The notes beneath the pieces were generated by a model that saw nothing but the letters and a program-made list of their open reading frames with translations, did not search any database and was not told the DNA's origin. Both the position numbers and the translations under genes were made by a program. A DNA stretch of 64,000 nucleotides from Bacteroidetes bacterium 2013_40CM_41_45 (GTDB lineage: Bacteria; Bacteroidota; Bacteroidia; AKYH767-A; 2013-40CM-41-45): the NCBI GenBank assembly GCA_002215675.1, contig NGFH01000005.1, positions 248,001-312,000 on the forward strand, given 5' to 3'. Positions 1 to 7,988 of this stretch are shown here, piece after piece (the stretch's first letter is position 1; the number at the start of each line of letters is the position of its first letter).

Positions 1-383
1 TCCACCCTCAGCATCTGGTGATTGTTGCCAATGACACGCGTTTTAACTGTTGTGCTTCTTTTATTATCTGAAATCAAAAAAGATGTATCCATCTTTAATC
101 CGGAAATCATTTTTGCAAAGTGCTTTCCCGGTTCGTCATTGCCGGTAACAGAGCAAAGCAGCGGAGTAGCACCGAGAGACAAAATATTAAGCGCAACATT
201 GGCAGCGCCCCCGGGACGGATTTCCTTTTTATCTACTGCCACAATGGGTACGGGCGCTTCGGGAGAAATGCGTTCTACCCTGCCCCACATATAGGAATCT
301 ACCATCACATCACCAATAATAAGTACCCTTAAGCGACTGAAGCCGTTCACCAGCTGACGGATGTTTTGGGTTTTTCCTGCCAT
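1..383 (-). CDS. rfaE1: D-glycero-beta-D-manno-heptose-7-phosphate kinase (RfaE1-type), 3' end cut by window edge
   Basis: The reverse strand reads from an ATG at 383 to the window edge without a stop, giving about 127 residues of a PfkB/ribokinase-fold sugar kinase. The strand RVLIIGDVMVDSY (residues about 20-32), the WGRVERISPEAPVPIV segment and the PfkB signature RPGGAANVA (about 57-65) match heptose-7-phosphate kinases, which phosphorylate D-glycero-beta-D-manno-heptose 7-phosphate at C1 in the ADP-heptose pathway for lipopolysaccharide core. The catalytic Asp and ATP-binding half lie outside the window, so it cannot be seen whether a nucleotidyltransferase domain is fused. The gene is transcribed away from the neighbouring aminotransferase start with the same orientation and only 8 bp between them. 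The family call is firm; exact substrate is inferred from signature similarity. Confidence 0.86.
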   Translation of the reverse strand, partial: MAGKTQNIRQLVNGFSRLRVLIIGDVMVDSYMWGRVERISPEAPVPIVAVDKKEIRPGGAANVALNILSLGATPLLCSVTGNDEPGKHFAKMISGLKMDTSFLISDNKRSTTVKTRVIGNNHQMLRV

Positions 384-391
384 GTAAGAAA

Positions 392-1591
392 TTATTTAAG
401 CGCTGTTAATGCACTATGAATTCTTTCCACTGCTTTTTGAATCATTTCGTCTGATGCAGAATACGAAATACGTATGCACTTTTCCTCACCAAATGCAGTA
501 CCGGGCACCGTTGATACATGTGCTTTATATAATAAGTACATGCAAAGGTCATTCACATTGTCTATTTTCTTTTCACTATCACTTTTCCCCAAATAAAAAC
601 TCACATCGGGGAAAAGATAAAACGCTCCGCTGGGTTTATTCACCTTTATATTAGGAATAGCACGCAACAATGAAAGCATCAGGTTTCTTCTGCGCAAAAA
701 AGCATCACGCATTTCGCGGGTAGAAGAAAGCCCGTTGGCAAGTGCTGCCTCGGCAGCTTTCTGAGAAACAGAGCTTGCACCGGAAGTAAACTGCCCTTGC
801 ATTTTATCACATGCCTGTGCAATCTTGAGTGAAGCGCCTATGTAACCGATGCGCCAGCCGGTCATCGCAAAACTTTTTGAAACACCATTTACAACAATCA
901 CGCGTTCATTGATGGAAGGAAACTGTGCGATGCTTTCGTGCTTGCCGTTGTAATTGATGTGCTCATAAATTTCGTCAGACAAAATATAAACGCCTTCATG
1001 TTTTTCGAAAACCTTTGCAAGCGCGGCAAGTTCTTCCTTCGTGTAAACAGAACCGGTTGGGTTGCACGGAGAAGAAAACATAAACATCCGTGTCTTTTTA
1101 GTGATTGCTTTTTCGAGCTGCTCCGGAGAAATTTTAAAATCATTCTCCATCGTGGTAGGAATAAAAACCGTCTTTCCTTCTGCAAGTTTTACAATTTCAA
1201 TATAGCTTACCCAATACGGCATGGGAATCACCACTTCTTCTCCTTTATTCACCAGCGACAAAACTGCATTTGCAATGGCTTGCTTTGCTCCTGTGGAAAC
1301 AACAATCTGAGAAGGTGCATACTCAAGATTATTTTCCCTTCTGAATTTTTCTGAAATCACTTTCCGCAGCTCGCTGAACCCCGCAACGGGAGGATAGTGC
1401 GTATATCCCTCATCAATGGCTTTCTTAGCTGCATCGCGGATATGAGCAGGTGTATCGAAATCCGGTTCGCCCAAACTAAGATTGATAACATCAAAACCTT
1501 TTTCTGCAAGTTCGCGGCATAGCTTTGCCATGCCAATGGTTTGTGATTCCTCAAGCTCGTTTACACGTGCGGAAAGCTGCGTTTCGCTCAT
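392..1591 (-). CDS. Class I/II PLP-dependent aminotransferase, aspartate aminotransferase type
   Basis: This 399-residue protein has the full fold-type I aminotransferase layout. YPPVAG (66-71) and the CNPTG motif (Asn177) are present, Asp206 in SDEIYE should contact the pyridine nitrogen, and Lys239 in SKSFAMTGWRIGY is the expected Schiff-base lysine. The conserved arginine that binds the substrate carboxylate is in CIRISYS near the C-terminus. Length and motifs fit the Ib/Igamma aspartate aminotransferases common in Bacteroidota (L-aspartate + 2-oxoglutarate to oxaloacetate + glutamate), though aromatic or prephenate substrates are possible. It sits 8 bp upstream of the heptose kinase start and may share a transcript with it. 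Family assignment is strong; substrate is inferred. Confidence 0.9.
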   Translation of the reverse strand: MSETQLSARVNELEESQTIGMAKLCRELAEKGFDVINLSLGEPDFDTPAHIRDAAKKAIDEGYTHYPPVAGFSELRKVISEKFRRENNLEYAPSQIVVSTGAKQAIANAVLSLVNKGEEVVIPMPYWVSYIEIVKLAEGKTVFIPTTMENDFKISPEQLEKAITKKTRMFMFSSPCNPTGSVYTKEELAALAKVFEKHEGVYILSDEIYEHINYNGKHESIAQFPSINERVIVVNGVSKSFAMTGWRIGYIGASLKIAQACDKMQGQFTSGASSVSQKAAEAALANGLSSTREMRDAFLRRRNLMLSLLRAIPNIKVNKPSGAFYLFPDVSFYLGKSDSEKKIDNVNDLCMYLLYKAHVSTVPGTAFGEEKCIRISYSASDEMIQKAVERIHSALTALK

Positions 1592-1654
1592 TAAAAATTT
1601 TAAGCGGCAAAACTAATAAAAGGTAGGCAAGCGGAAAGAAGTAAAAATTGGATT

Positions 1655-2926
1655 TTACAGGCTCATTTTCACGTATCTGAAGTTTTCAATCTTCAGGATA
1701 TTGATGTAACGGTTCTCCGCAGCAATAGAATCAACGTAATTAAAATAATATTTACTGCGAAGCCCCTTCAGATTTATTTCCGGTGCACCGAAAGGCAATT
1801 GTTTATGAATGAAAAGATTACCGAATTGCAAAAAAGAGTCGTATGCAAGATACGCTTCATCACCCGGCTCGGTGCTGAAAAGATGCCGGAATTTTTTTCT
1901 GAATTGCAGCACGTCATTTTCATCGTACGAATAATATTCTGAAGCAAAAAGTGTGGTATTATATTTTTCGAGCAGGCGCGGGTCTATACTCTCAAAGAGC
2001 TGCCAGACCGGCAAACCAATGATGCGAAAACGATACATCCCCGCATAGGTTTCGAGCAATGAATAAATTGTGGTAACAAAATCTTCATCAGTAGAGGGGA
2101 TAAAAATCGTGTTGGTGTACGTTACTGATAATGCTTTTGTAACTCCCGCTGCACTGTCAACAGAAAAATTTGCTTTTTTAATACGCGCTCTTAGCGCTGT
2201 ATCCTGGAACGCTGAAAGAAATGCAGCGGAACGTTCTTTTTCCTTGTCAGAATTTCCGCTGACAATGATAAGATTGTCACTCTTGAAATGGTCTCTTGCG
2301 TATGCACCCATCAAATTGCATTGCGTAAGCGATGAGGGCTGTACGCAAACAGCCGTCTGGTTTTTTTCAACGAATGAATATGTATTGGGTGCGCAGGATA
2401 TCAAAGGGATTTTTCGCACGGCTAAAATTCCGCTAAGCGTTTTCAATGGTTTGCCTTTGAGCATAGAAAAAACAACCTGCACGTTATCGTATTTCTGTAT
2501 CCATAATTTTGTTGTCTGTCGTTCTTCATTGCCGGACAAATCAACAACTTTCAGTTTTATATCATTGCCGGCTTTCCTTAATGAGTCTACTGCAAGCAGC
2601 GCACCTTCGTAAAAATTAACCGCATCGAGTAAATCTTTATTAAAATTTTCTTTAACGACAGCGCTGTCGGGCGAAAGGCTGTCTCTGACAAAAGATTCTT
2701 CCAGGTCAGCGGGAAGCATAAGGAGAAAATTATAAGGGCCGCCTTTTACCGGTGTCTTTAAAGCCGTAGTATCTTTTTTCTGTTGCTGTGGTTCCGGTTT
2801 CGTTGTCTCCGGTTTGGGCTTCTCCTGCACCACTGCGACTTGCTTTGCCTTGCATGACAAAAGCGTAACACAAAAAATCAAAACCGGAATGATGAATCGC
2901 AACTTTTTCTTCGAATGAAAAACCAT
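1655..2926 (-). CDS. Periplasmic-binding-protein-like lipoprotein
   Basis: The 423-residue product starts with a lipoprotein signal peptide (hydrophobic 10-24, lipobox LLSC with Cys25), then a Pro/Lys/Gln/Glu-rich linker to about residue 60. The remainder resembles the type I periplasmic-binding fold of branched-chain amino-acid receptors (Peripl_BP_6): a KLKVVDLSGNEE strand, PLISCAPNTYSF, and DNLIIVSGNSDKE at the second lobe. In Bacteroidota such lipoproteins are often ABC-receptor-like proteins without a dedicated transporter, sometimes with LysM domains; no LysM is seen here and no permease or ATPase gene is adjacent. It begins 12 bp after the guaA stop, so the two are probably cotranscribed. 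Ligand unknown. Confidence 0.66.
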   Translation of the reverse strand: MVFHSKKKLRFIIPVLIFCVTLLSCKAKQVAVVQEKPKPETTKPEPQQQKKDTTALKTPVKGGPYNFLLMLPADLEESFVRDSLSPDSAVVKENFNKDLLDAVNFYEGALLAVDSLRKAGNDIKLKVVDLSGNEERQTTKLWIQKYDNVQVVFSMLKGKPLKTLSGILAVRKIPLISCAPNTYSFVEKNQTAVCVQPSSLTQCNLMGAYARDHFKSDNLIIVSGNSDKEKERSAAFLSAFQDTALRARIKKANFSVDSAAGVTKALSVTYTNTIFIPSTDEDFVTTIYSLLETYAGMYRFRIIGLPVWQLFESIDPRLLEKYNTTLFASEYYSYDENDVLQFRKKFRHLFSTEPGDEAYLAYDSFLQFGNLFIHKQLPFGAPEINLKGLRSKYYFNYVDSIAAENRYINILKIENFRYVKMSL

Positions 2927-2938
2927 AAACTCTAAACT

Positions 2939-4474
2939 TTATTCCCACTCAATAGTAGCGGGTGGTTTTGAACTGATGTCATACACCACACGGTTAATTC
3001 CTTTTACCTTATTAATGATAGCGCTCGATACCATGGCAAGAAAATCGTGCGGCAATTTGCTCCAGTCAGCCGTCATGCCATCCACAGAATTTACGGCACG
3101 CAGGGCAATTACATTTTCATACGTGCGCTCATCACCCATAACGCCAACGGTTTGCACGGGAAGCAACATCGTGGCTGCCTGCCACACAGAATGGTAAAGG
3201 TCTTTCTCTTTCAATGCCGAAATAAAAATATCGTCTGCGGCCTGGAGTATTTTTACTTTTTCTTCCGTTACATCGCCAATAATTCTTATGGCAAGACCGG
3301 GCCCGGGAAAAGGATGCCTGCCCAAAATCTCACCGGTGATGCCAAGCGCTTTTCCCACTTCTCTTACTTCGTCTTTAAACAACATGCGCAACGGCTCCAC
3401 AATTTTAAGATGCATTTTCTCAGGCAAGCCGCCAACATTATGGTGCGACTTAATAGTTACGGATGGTCCTTTCACAGATATTGATTCAATAACATCGGGA
3501 TAAATAGTTCCCTGCGCAAGCCATTTCACATCTTTAATGGTGTGGGCCGCCTCATCGAAAACATCAATAAAAATTTTGCCTATAATTTTTCTTTTCTGTT
3601 CCGGGTCGGCAACTCCACGGAGCGCATCATAAAATTTTTTCTTTGCATCAACGCCCGTAACATTAAGCCCCATGGACTTGTATGTTGCCAACACAGTATT
3701 GAATTCGTTTTTGCGCAACAATCCGTTATCCACAAAAACGCAATGAAGGTTCTTGCCAACAGCACGGTTGAGCAGTCCCGCTGCAACGGTAGAATCAACT
3801 CCACCCGATATGGCGAGGATAACTTTTTCGTCTTTTATTTTTTCTTTCAGAGACTGAACGGTATCCTCTACAAAAGAAGTCGCTGTCCAGTCGCCTGCGC
3901 AACCGCAAATATTGTACACAAAATTCTTCAGCAGGATTTTTCCCTCGGTGGTATGCGTAACCTCCGGATGAAACTGGATGCCGAAAGTTTTTTCGTCTTC
4001 TATTTTAAACGCTGCAATGTCTACATCGGATGTTGAAGCGATACGTGTAAACCGCGCAGGAATTTTTGTAATGGTATCGGCATGAGACATCCACACCTGG
4101 GTTCCGGTATGCATGCCTGAAAAAAGTTCTCCGTCTTTTATAGTTGAAAGATTGGCTCTTCCGTATTCGCGGTGCGATGAAGGGCGAACTTCTCCTCCGC
4201 TCTGCTGCGCAATGAGCTGCGCCCCATAACAAACGGCAAGCACAGGAAATTTTTTACGGACGAGTTCAACATTAATTTGTGGCGAACCGCTGTCGCGCAC
4301 CGATGCGGGGCTTCCCGAAAGTATAACACCCTTAATGCCCTTAATCTTGCTTAATGCTTCCTCGAAATGGTGAAAAGGATATATCTCACAATACACATTT
4401 AACTCCCTGACTCTCCGCGCAATAAGCTGGGTATATTGAGAACCGAAATCAATAATAAGAATGGTCTGGTGCAT
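2939..4474 (-). CDS. guaA: GMP synthase (glutamine-hydrolysing)
   Basis: A 511-residue, full-length GuaA that converts XMP, ATP and glutamine to GMP. The N-terminal class I glutamine amidotransferase domain has the nucleophile Cys82 (AVCYGAQ) and the His170/Glu172 pair in FHPEV. The ATP-pyrophosphatase domain has the P-loop SGGVDS (224-229), and the C-terminal dimerisation domain includes [13 protein letters not shown] and ends in the characteristic KPPATIEWE. All catalytic residues are present. It lies upstream of the periplasmic-binding lipoprotein and downstream of rnhB on the same strand, separated from rnhB by a repeat-rich gap. The assignment is essentially certain. Confidence 0.98.
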   Translation of the reverse strand: MHQTILIIDFGSQYTQLIARRVRELNVYCEIYPFHHFEEALSKIKGIKGVILSGSPASVRDSGSPQINVELVRKKFPVLAVCYGAQLIAQQSGGEVRPSSHREYGRANLSTIKDGELFSGMHTGTQVWMSHADTITKIPARFTRIASTSDVDIAAFKIEDEKTFGIQFHPEVTHTTEGKILLKNFVYNICGCAGDWTATSFVEDTVQSLKEKIKDEKVILAISGGVDSTVAAGLLNRAVGKNLHCVFVDNGLLRKNEFNTVLATYKSMGLNVTGVDAKKKFYDALRGVADPEQKRKIIGKIFIDVFDEAAHTIKDVKWLAQGTIYPDVIESISVKGPSVTIKSHHNVGGLPEKMHLKIVEPLRMLFKDEVREVGKALGITGEILGRHPFPGPGLAIRIIGDVTEEKVKILQAADDIFISALKEKDLYHSVWQAATMLLPVQTVGVMGDERTYENVIALRAVNSVDGMTADWSKLPHDFLAMVSSAIINKVKGINRVVYDISSKPPATIEWE

Positions 4475-4508
4475 GGGCGAAAATACTGAAAAATAAGTCA
4501 GGAGCTAT

Positions 4509-4597
4509 GAGTTCAGAGTTCGGAGTTCGGAGTTCGGAGAAAAAAATAATAGTGCACTTAATATCGTCTTCGAACCCCTGACTCCCCACTCTCTACT
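4509..4597. repeat. Short tandem/inverted repeat between rnhB and guaA
   Basis: Positions 4509-4540 carry about four copies of a 7-bp unit AGTTCGG. The segment 4568-4597 (CTTCGAACCCCTGACTCCCC and on) is a partial inverted copy that reaches the rnhB stop codon at 4596-4598. An A-rich tract (4540-4549) lies between. The arms could fold into an imperfect hairpin at the 3' end of rnhB mRNA. It belongs to the same intergenic repeat style as 5278-5353. Confidence 0.6.
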
Positions 4598-5225
4598 AAA
4601 CAGAAAGCATCAATTGCTCTTCGGCAATATGAAATGTTTTGCGGTGGAAGGACGAATATCCCAGGCGGAGAATGGCGCTGCGATGCTCAAGCGTTGCATA
4701 GCCCTTGTTCTGGTCCCATCCAAAATCGGGAAACTGCAGGTGAAGCTCCTGCATAAAATCATCGCGGTAGGTTTTGGCAAGTATGGATGCGGCTGCTATG
4801 CTCGCATATAAACCATCGCCCTGAATGACACACTGAAACGGAATTTCTGTCTCGGGATTAAAGCGGTTACCATCAATTAAAAGCAGTTCGGGTTTTATGG
4901 TGAGTTGGCTCACTGCCCGGTTCATAGCAAGTATGGATGCATTGAGGATATTAATGCTGTCAATCTCGATGTGATTTACTGATGTCACGCTCCATGCCAC
5001 AGCCTCCTCTTCAATCACCACGCGCAATTCTCTTCTTTCTCTATCTGTAAGTTTTTTTGAATCGTCCAGCGTATGCAGCGCACGTGGAAGTTTTTGCGGA
5101 AGAATAACAGCAGCAGCATATACCGGTCCTACCAGCGAACCTCTTCCAGCTTCATCGCAGCCGGCTTCAACTTTTCCTTTCTGAAAAAACTGTTTCAGCA
5201 TTTTCTGCTTGCAAAGAAAATGCAA
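4596..5225 (-). CDS. rnhB: Ribonuclease HII
   Basis: A 209-residue RNase HII that cleaves the RNA strand of RNA-DNA hybrids, notably at single ribonucleotides in DNA. The first catalytic motif GCDEAGRGSLVGPV follows the start closely, and the other signatures are DDSKKLTDRERR, the LLIDGNRF strand and ASILAKTYRDDFM. The annotated ATG gives eight residues before a second Met (start 5201). The second start would place the catalytic motif at the spacing usual in the family and is a reasonable alternative. The gene is flanked on both sides by inverted repeat sequences that may end transcripts. Family call is very firm. Confidence 0.96.
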   Translation of the reverse strand: MHFLCKQKMLKQFFQKGKVEAGCDEAGRGSLVGPVYAAAVILPQKLPRALHTLDDSKKLTDRERRELRVVIEEEAVAWSVTSVNHIEIDSINILNASILAMNRAVSQLTIKPELLLIDGNRFNPETEIPFQCVIQGDGLYASIAAASILAKTYRDDFMQELHLQFPDFGWDQNKGYATLEHRSAILRLGYSSFHRKTFHIAEEQLMLSV

Positions 5226-5277
5226 ACAGAGATTTTATGAGAGCGAAAGCTGGTTTAGTTATTCACAAGCGATAGTG

Positions 5278-5353
5278 AGTAGGGAGTTTGGAGTAGGAAG
5301 AAAAAAAATGTGTTGACACACTCTGACTTGCTCCCTACTCCCCACTCCCTACT
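5278..5353 (-). terminator. Long inverted repeat at the 3' end of pdhB, candidate terminator
   Basis: AGTAGGGAGTTTGGAGTAGG (5278-5297) and its near-perfect inverted partner at 5331-5353 pair over about 20 of 23 positions, enclosing a 30-base loop. On the minus strand the loop contains a small TGTG-TCAA-CACA hairpin followed by eight T residues. The outer arm reaches the TAG stop of pdhB. The position at the end of a minus-strand gene suggests transcript termination or 3' protection. Both arms are themselves made of GGAGT-type short repeats. Confidence 0.55.
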
Positions 5354-6332
5354 ACTTCAAGTACATAACATCTTTCACCGCCTTCACAACTTTCGCAGGG
5401 TTAGGGAGATACGCCTCAACCAATGTAGGAGCGTAGTGTAATGGCGTATCCGGATCGGTAACTCTTCGTATGGGCGCATCCAGAAAATCAAAAGCATCTT
5501 TCTGAACTTTGAAAGCTACTTCGGTAGCAATGCTGCCCAGCGGCCATGCCTCCTCAAGAATCACCAGCCGGTTGGTTTTCTTTACCGACTGAATGACAGA
5601 ATTGTAATCAATGGGACGTATGGTGCGCAAGTCAATGACTTCGGCATTAATATTTTCTTTCGCCAATTCATCGGCTGCCTTTAAAGCAATCTTCATCATT
5701 TTGCCGAAGGAAACAATAGTAACATCGGTTCCGGTTTTCTTTATTTCTGCAACACCAATGGGAATTACGTATTCTCCTTCGGGAACCTGGCCCTTATCTC
5801 CGTACATCTGTTCACTCTCCATGAATATGACAGGGTCATCATCTCTTATGGCTGATTTCAAAAGACCTTTTGCATCCATTGGGTTTGATGGAACAATAAC
5901 TTTTAATCCCGGGCAGTTGGCATACCACGAATCAAACGGGTTGCTGTGCTGCTGGCCAAGCTGCCCGGCAGAACCAGTGGGTCCACGAAAAACAATGGGA
6001 ACGGGAAATTGCCCCCCGCTCATGCTAAGCATTTTTGAAGCGCCATTTATTATCTGGTCAATGGCAACGAGCGAAAAATTAAACGTCATAAACTCTATAA
6101 TGGGCCGCAGGCCGTTCATAGCTGCACCTACTCCTATACCGGCAAAGCCCAGCTCGCTGATGGGGGTATCTATTATTCGTTTTACCCCAAATTCTGCCAG
6201 CATTCCCTGACTAACTTTGTATGCGCCATCGTACTCAGCCACTTCCTCACCCATAAGAAAAATACGCTCGTCTTTGCGCATTTCCTCGCTCATGGCTTCG
6301 CGCAACGCTTCTCTGAATTGCAGTTCTCTCAT
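5352..6332 (-). CDS. pdhB: Pyruvate dehydrogenase E1 component, beta subunit
   Basis: The 326-residue protein is the E1-beta subunit of a 2-oxoacid dehydrogenase. The N-terminal REALREAMSEEMRKD and FLMGEEVAEYDGAYKVSQG carry the conserved glutamates near the thiamine diphosphate aminopyrimidine. PISELGFAGIGVGAAMNGLRP, GPTGSAGQLGQQHS and the C-terminal transketolase domain (VIDLRTIRPID, ILEEAWPLGSIATEV) follow. With the alpha subunit it decarboxylates pyruvate and acetylates the E2 lipoyl group. No E1-alpha or E2 gene is present in the window, so the complex is encoded elsewhere. Pyruvate rather than branched-chain substrate is inferred from close resemblance to PdhB. It is divergent from the next gene across 160 bp. 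Confidence 0.93.
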   Translation of the reverse strand: MRELQFREALREAMSEEMRKDERIFLMGEEVAEYDGAYKVSQGMLAEFGVKRIIDTPISELGFAGIGVGAAMNGLRPIIEFMTFNFSLVAIDQIINGASKMLSMSGGQFPVPIVFRGPTGSAGQLGQQHSNPFDSWYANCPGLKVIVPSNPMDAKGLLKSAIRDDDPVIFMESEQMYGDKGQVPEGEYVIPIGVAEIKKTGTDVTIVSFGKMMKIALKAADELAKENINAEVIDLRTIRPIDYNSVIQSVKKTNRLVILEEAWPLGSIATEVAFKVQKDAFDFLDAPIRRVTDPDTPLHYAPTLVEAYLPNPAKVVKAVKDVMYLK

Positions 6333-6492
6333 TTGTTTTCCTTACCGGGCGGCAAAAATAGTTAAGCAAACGAAAGAAGCATCCTGGTTCCGAATAATTT
6401 CGGGGCGTACCAGATTAAAATCCCCTGAAGCAGCTTAATTGACCGTTAACCTTTCTAAGAACCGCCCGTTTAATCTGCCTCATTATACCCCA

Positions 6493-6837
6493 ATGAAAAA
6501 GATGTTATGGTACTGCTCTTTAGCAGTAATTTTTTTGAATACGGTAATCGCAATGACCGTTGCTGATTATCCTGTAATAAACAACACGCTGATTAATTTC
6601 TCTGCGTTGGCAGTAGTGTTTATGGTGTATGTTGTTTTCTTCGAGAAAAAAACAAGCGTAATTCTTCGTAATATATCTTTGGTTTTCGGCCTTGCCGGGT
6701 TAACTAAAATTATATTCGATATTATTTCTCTCCACAGCTTTGTAGCCAATGCTATTCTGCTGGGTGTAACTACTTCTACCCTCTTGATTGTTTTTCTCCC
6801 GGTTTTTATCGAGGTGTTTATCCACGATAAAGATTAA
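6493..6837 (+). CDS. Small integral membrane protein of unknown function
   Basis: Read from the ATG at 6493 the product has 114 residues, beginning MKKMLWYCSL. An in-frame upstream ATG at 6439 would add 18 hydrophilic residues and is less likely. About four hydrophobic segments are visible (near residues 4-22, 32-50, 58-76 and 82-103), with a conserved-looking FFEKKTSVILRN loop and a short charged tail ending HDKD. I do not recognise a named family. It is a single gene between pdhB, which diverges from it, and a response regulator about 195 bp downstream. No operon partner is evident. Confidence 0.6.
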   Translation: MKKMLWYCSLAVIFLNTVIAMTVADYPVINNTLINFSALAVVFMVYVVFFEKKTSVILRNISLVFGLAGLTKIIFDIISLHSFVANAILLGVTTSTLLIVFLPVFIEVFIHDKD

Positions 6838-7032
6838 AAAATTCCGGGGCTTCATGCATCCCTGAGCCCCTTGTTCAACGTCTTGTTAACTTAAAGCAAG
6901 GCGTATGGATGCTTTCACCTATTCTTTCCGGTACTTAGCAAATAAAATATACGCTTTGGAGTAATATTAGTTGCTTTTTTTTAAACCAAATCTATATTCG
7001 CCTGTCAAATCCTTTACCTGCACGGTCTTTAC

Positions 7033-7692
7033 ATGAAAACCACTCCAAGCAAAATACGCATTGCTGTATTTGATGACAATCCGTTTTTTCTTGAAACGAT
7101 AGGTGATGTTGTCAAAAGCGACAAAGGATTTTCGCTGTGTGGCACTTTTGCTCATGCAAACAATATCATCAGTGACATTAAATCGTCCGTGCCGGATATC
7201 GTGCTCATGGACATTGACATGCCGGGCATGAACGGAATCGATGCGCTGAAAATTCTGAGAAAGCATTTTCCCGAGCTTCCTGTTATTATGCTTACCCAAT
7301 ATGATGACGATGATAAAATAATTGCATCTATCTGTTCGGGAGCCAACGGTTACAAGCTTAAAACTGCGTCTCCTGAAAAAATAATCAAAAGCATTTATGA
7401 CGCATACAACGGCCACACCCCGTTATCACCTCCCATCGCAAAAAAAATTCTGCATTTATTCACAGGAAAATTTTCTCAGATCCCGGAAGCGCGTGAATAT
7501 TTTTTAAGCCCCCGTGAAACGCAGGTGCTCACTCTTTTGGTCGAAGGTAAATCGTATAAAATGATTGCCGATGAGCTCCGGATTTCATACGATACAGTGC
7601 GCGCTCACATAAAGCATATTTATAAAAAGCTTCAGGTATCATCCGTTTCGGGAGCCGTTTCAAGAGCACTTAGAGAAGGAATCATTAACTGA
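7033..7692 (+). CDS. NarL/FixJ-family response regulator (receiver + LuxR HTH)
   Basis: The 219-residue protein has an N-terminal receiver domain with the acidic pair Asp14/Asp15, phospho-acceptor Asp60 (VLMDIDMPGMNG), Thr88 and Lys110. A C-terminal LuxR helix-turn-helix follows at about 158-205 (LSPRETQVLTLLVEGKSYK, then TVRAHIKHIYKKL). Such proteins are phosphorylated by a sensor kinase and then bind DNA as dimers. No histidine kinase gene lies nearby, so it is an orphan by position. Lys110 sits in a GYKLKTAS context typical of this subfamily. The next genes downstream are a 32-codon membrane ORF and a very large secreted protein, which could be targets, but nothing in the sequence shows this. 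Confidence 0.92.
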   Translation: MKTTPSKIRIAVFDDNPFFLETIGDVVKSDKGFSLCGTFAHANNIISDIKSSVPDIVLMDIDMPGMNGIDALKILRKHFPELPVIMLTQYDDDDKIIASICSGANGYKLKTASPEKIIKSIYDAYNGHTPLSPPIAKKILHLFTGKFSQIPEAREYFLSPRETQVLTLLVEGKSYKMIADELRISYDTVRAHIKHIYKKLQVSSVSGAVSRALREGIIN

Positions 7693-7808
7693 ACATGAAG
7701 TTCAGTATTACCATTTTTGGTAATTGACGGGGAAATAATAATTCCTGTCCTTTCGCCCTGCAAGTATTTTGTTTGCAGCAAAAATAACGTGACGGTTGTT
7801 TTTGTTCT

Positions 7809-7907
7809 ATGGAATTAAACATGCTTCGTGTTAAAAACTTTCAATGGAAATTCATTGTGCTTGCCATGCTGTTTGCAATTATGATTTACCTGATATATAC
7901 CTCCTGA
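7809..7907 (+). CDS. Possible 32-residue single-span membrane peptide
   Basis: An ATG at 7809 opens a 32-codon frame ending at TGA 7905-7907. It encodes a short basic N-terminus (LRVKNFQWK) followed by an uninterrupted hydrophobic stretch (FIVLAMLFAIMIYLIYTS) long enough to span the membrane. An internal ATG (7821) is an alternative start. The gap of almost 300 bp between the response regulator and the secreted protein holds nothing else. A small membrane protein fits the composition, but a chance ORF of this size cannot be excluded. Confidence 0.35.
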   Translation: MELNMLRVKNFQWKFIVLAMLFAIMIYLIYTS

Positions 7908-7988
7908 CATTTTTTTACATCCATTATTAATTATTGTTAATCCTTACTTAAACCTTTTGGTGTACAGGCAACCAAACACAACTCAAAC

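Noticed and set aside
6818-6826. TTATCCACG, close to a DnaA box, as an origin signal
   Set aside because: It is a single copy inside the 3' end of a coding sequence, with no cluster of further boxes. dnaN is present in the window, but dnaA is not.
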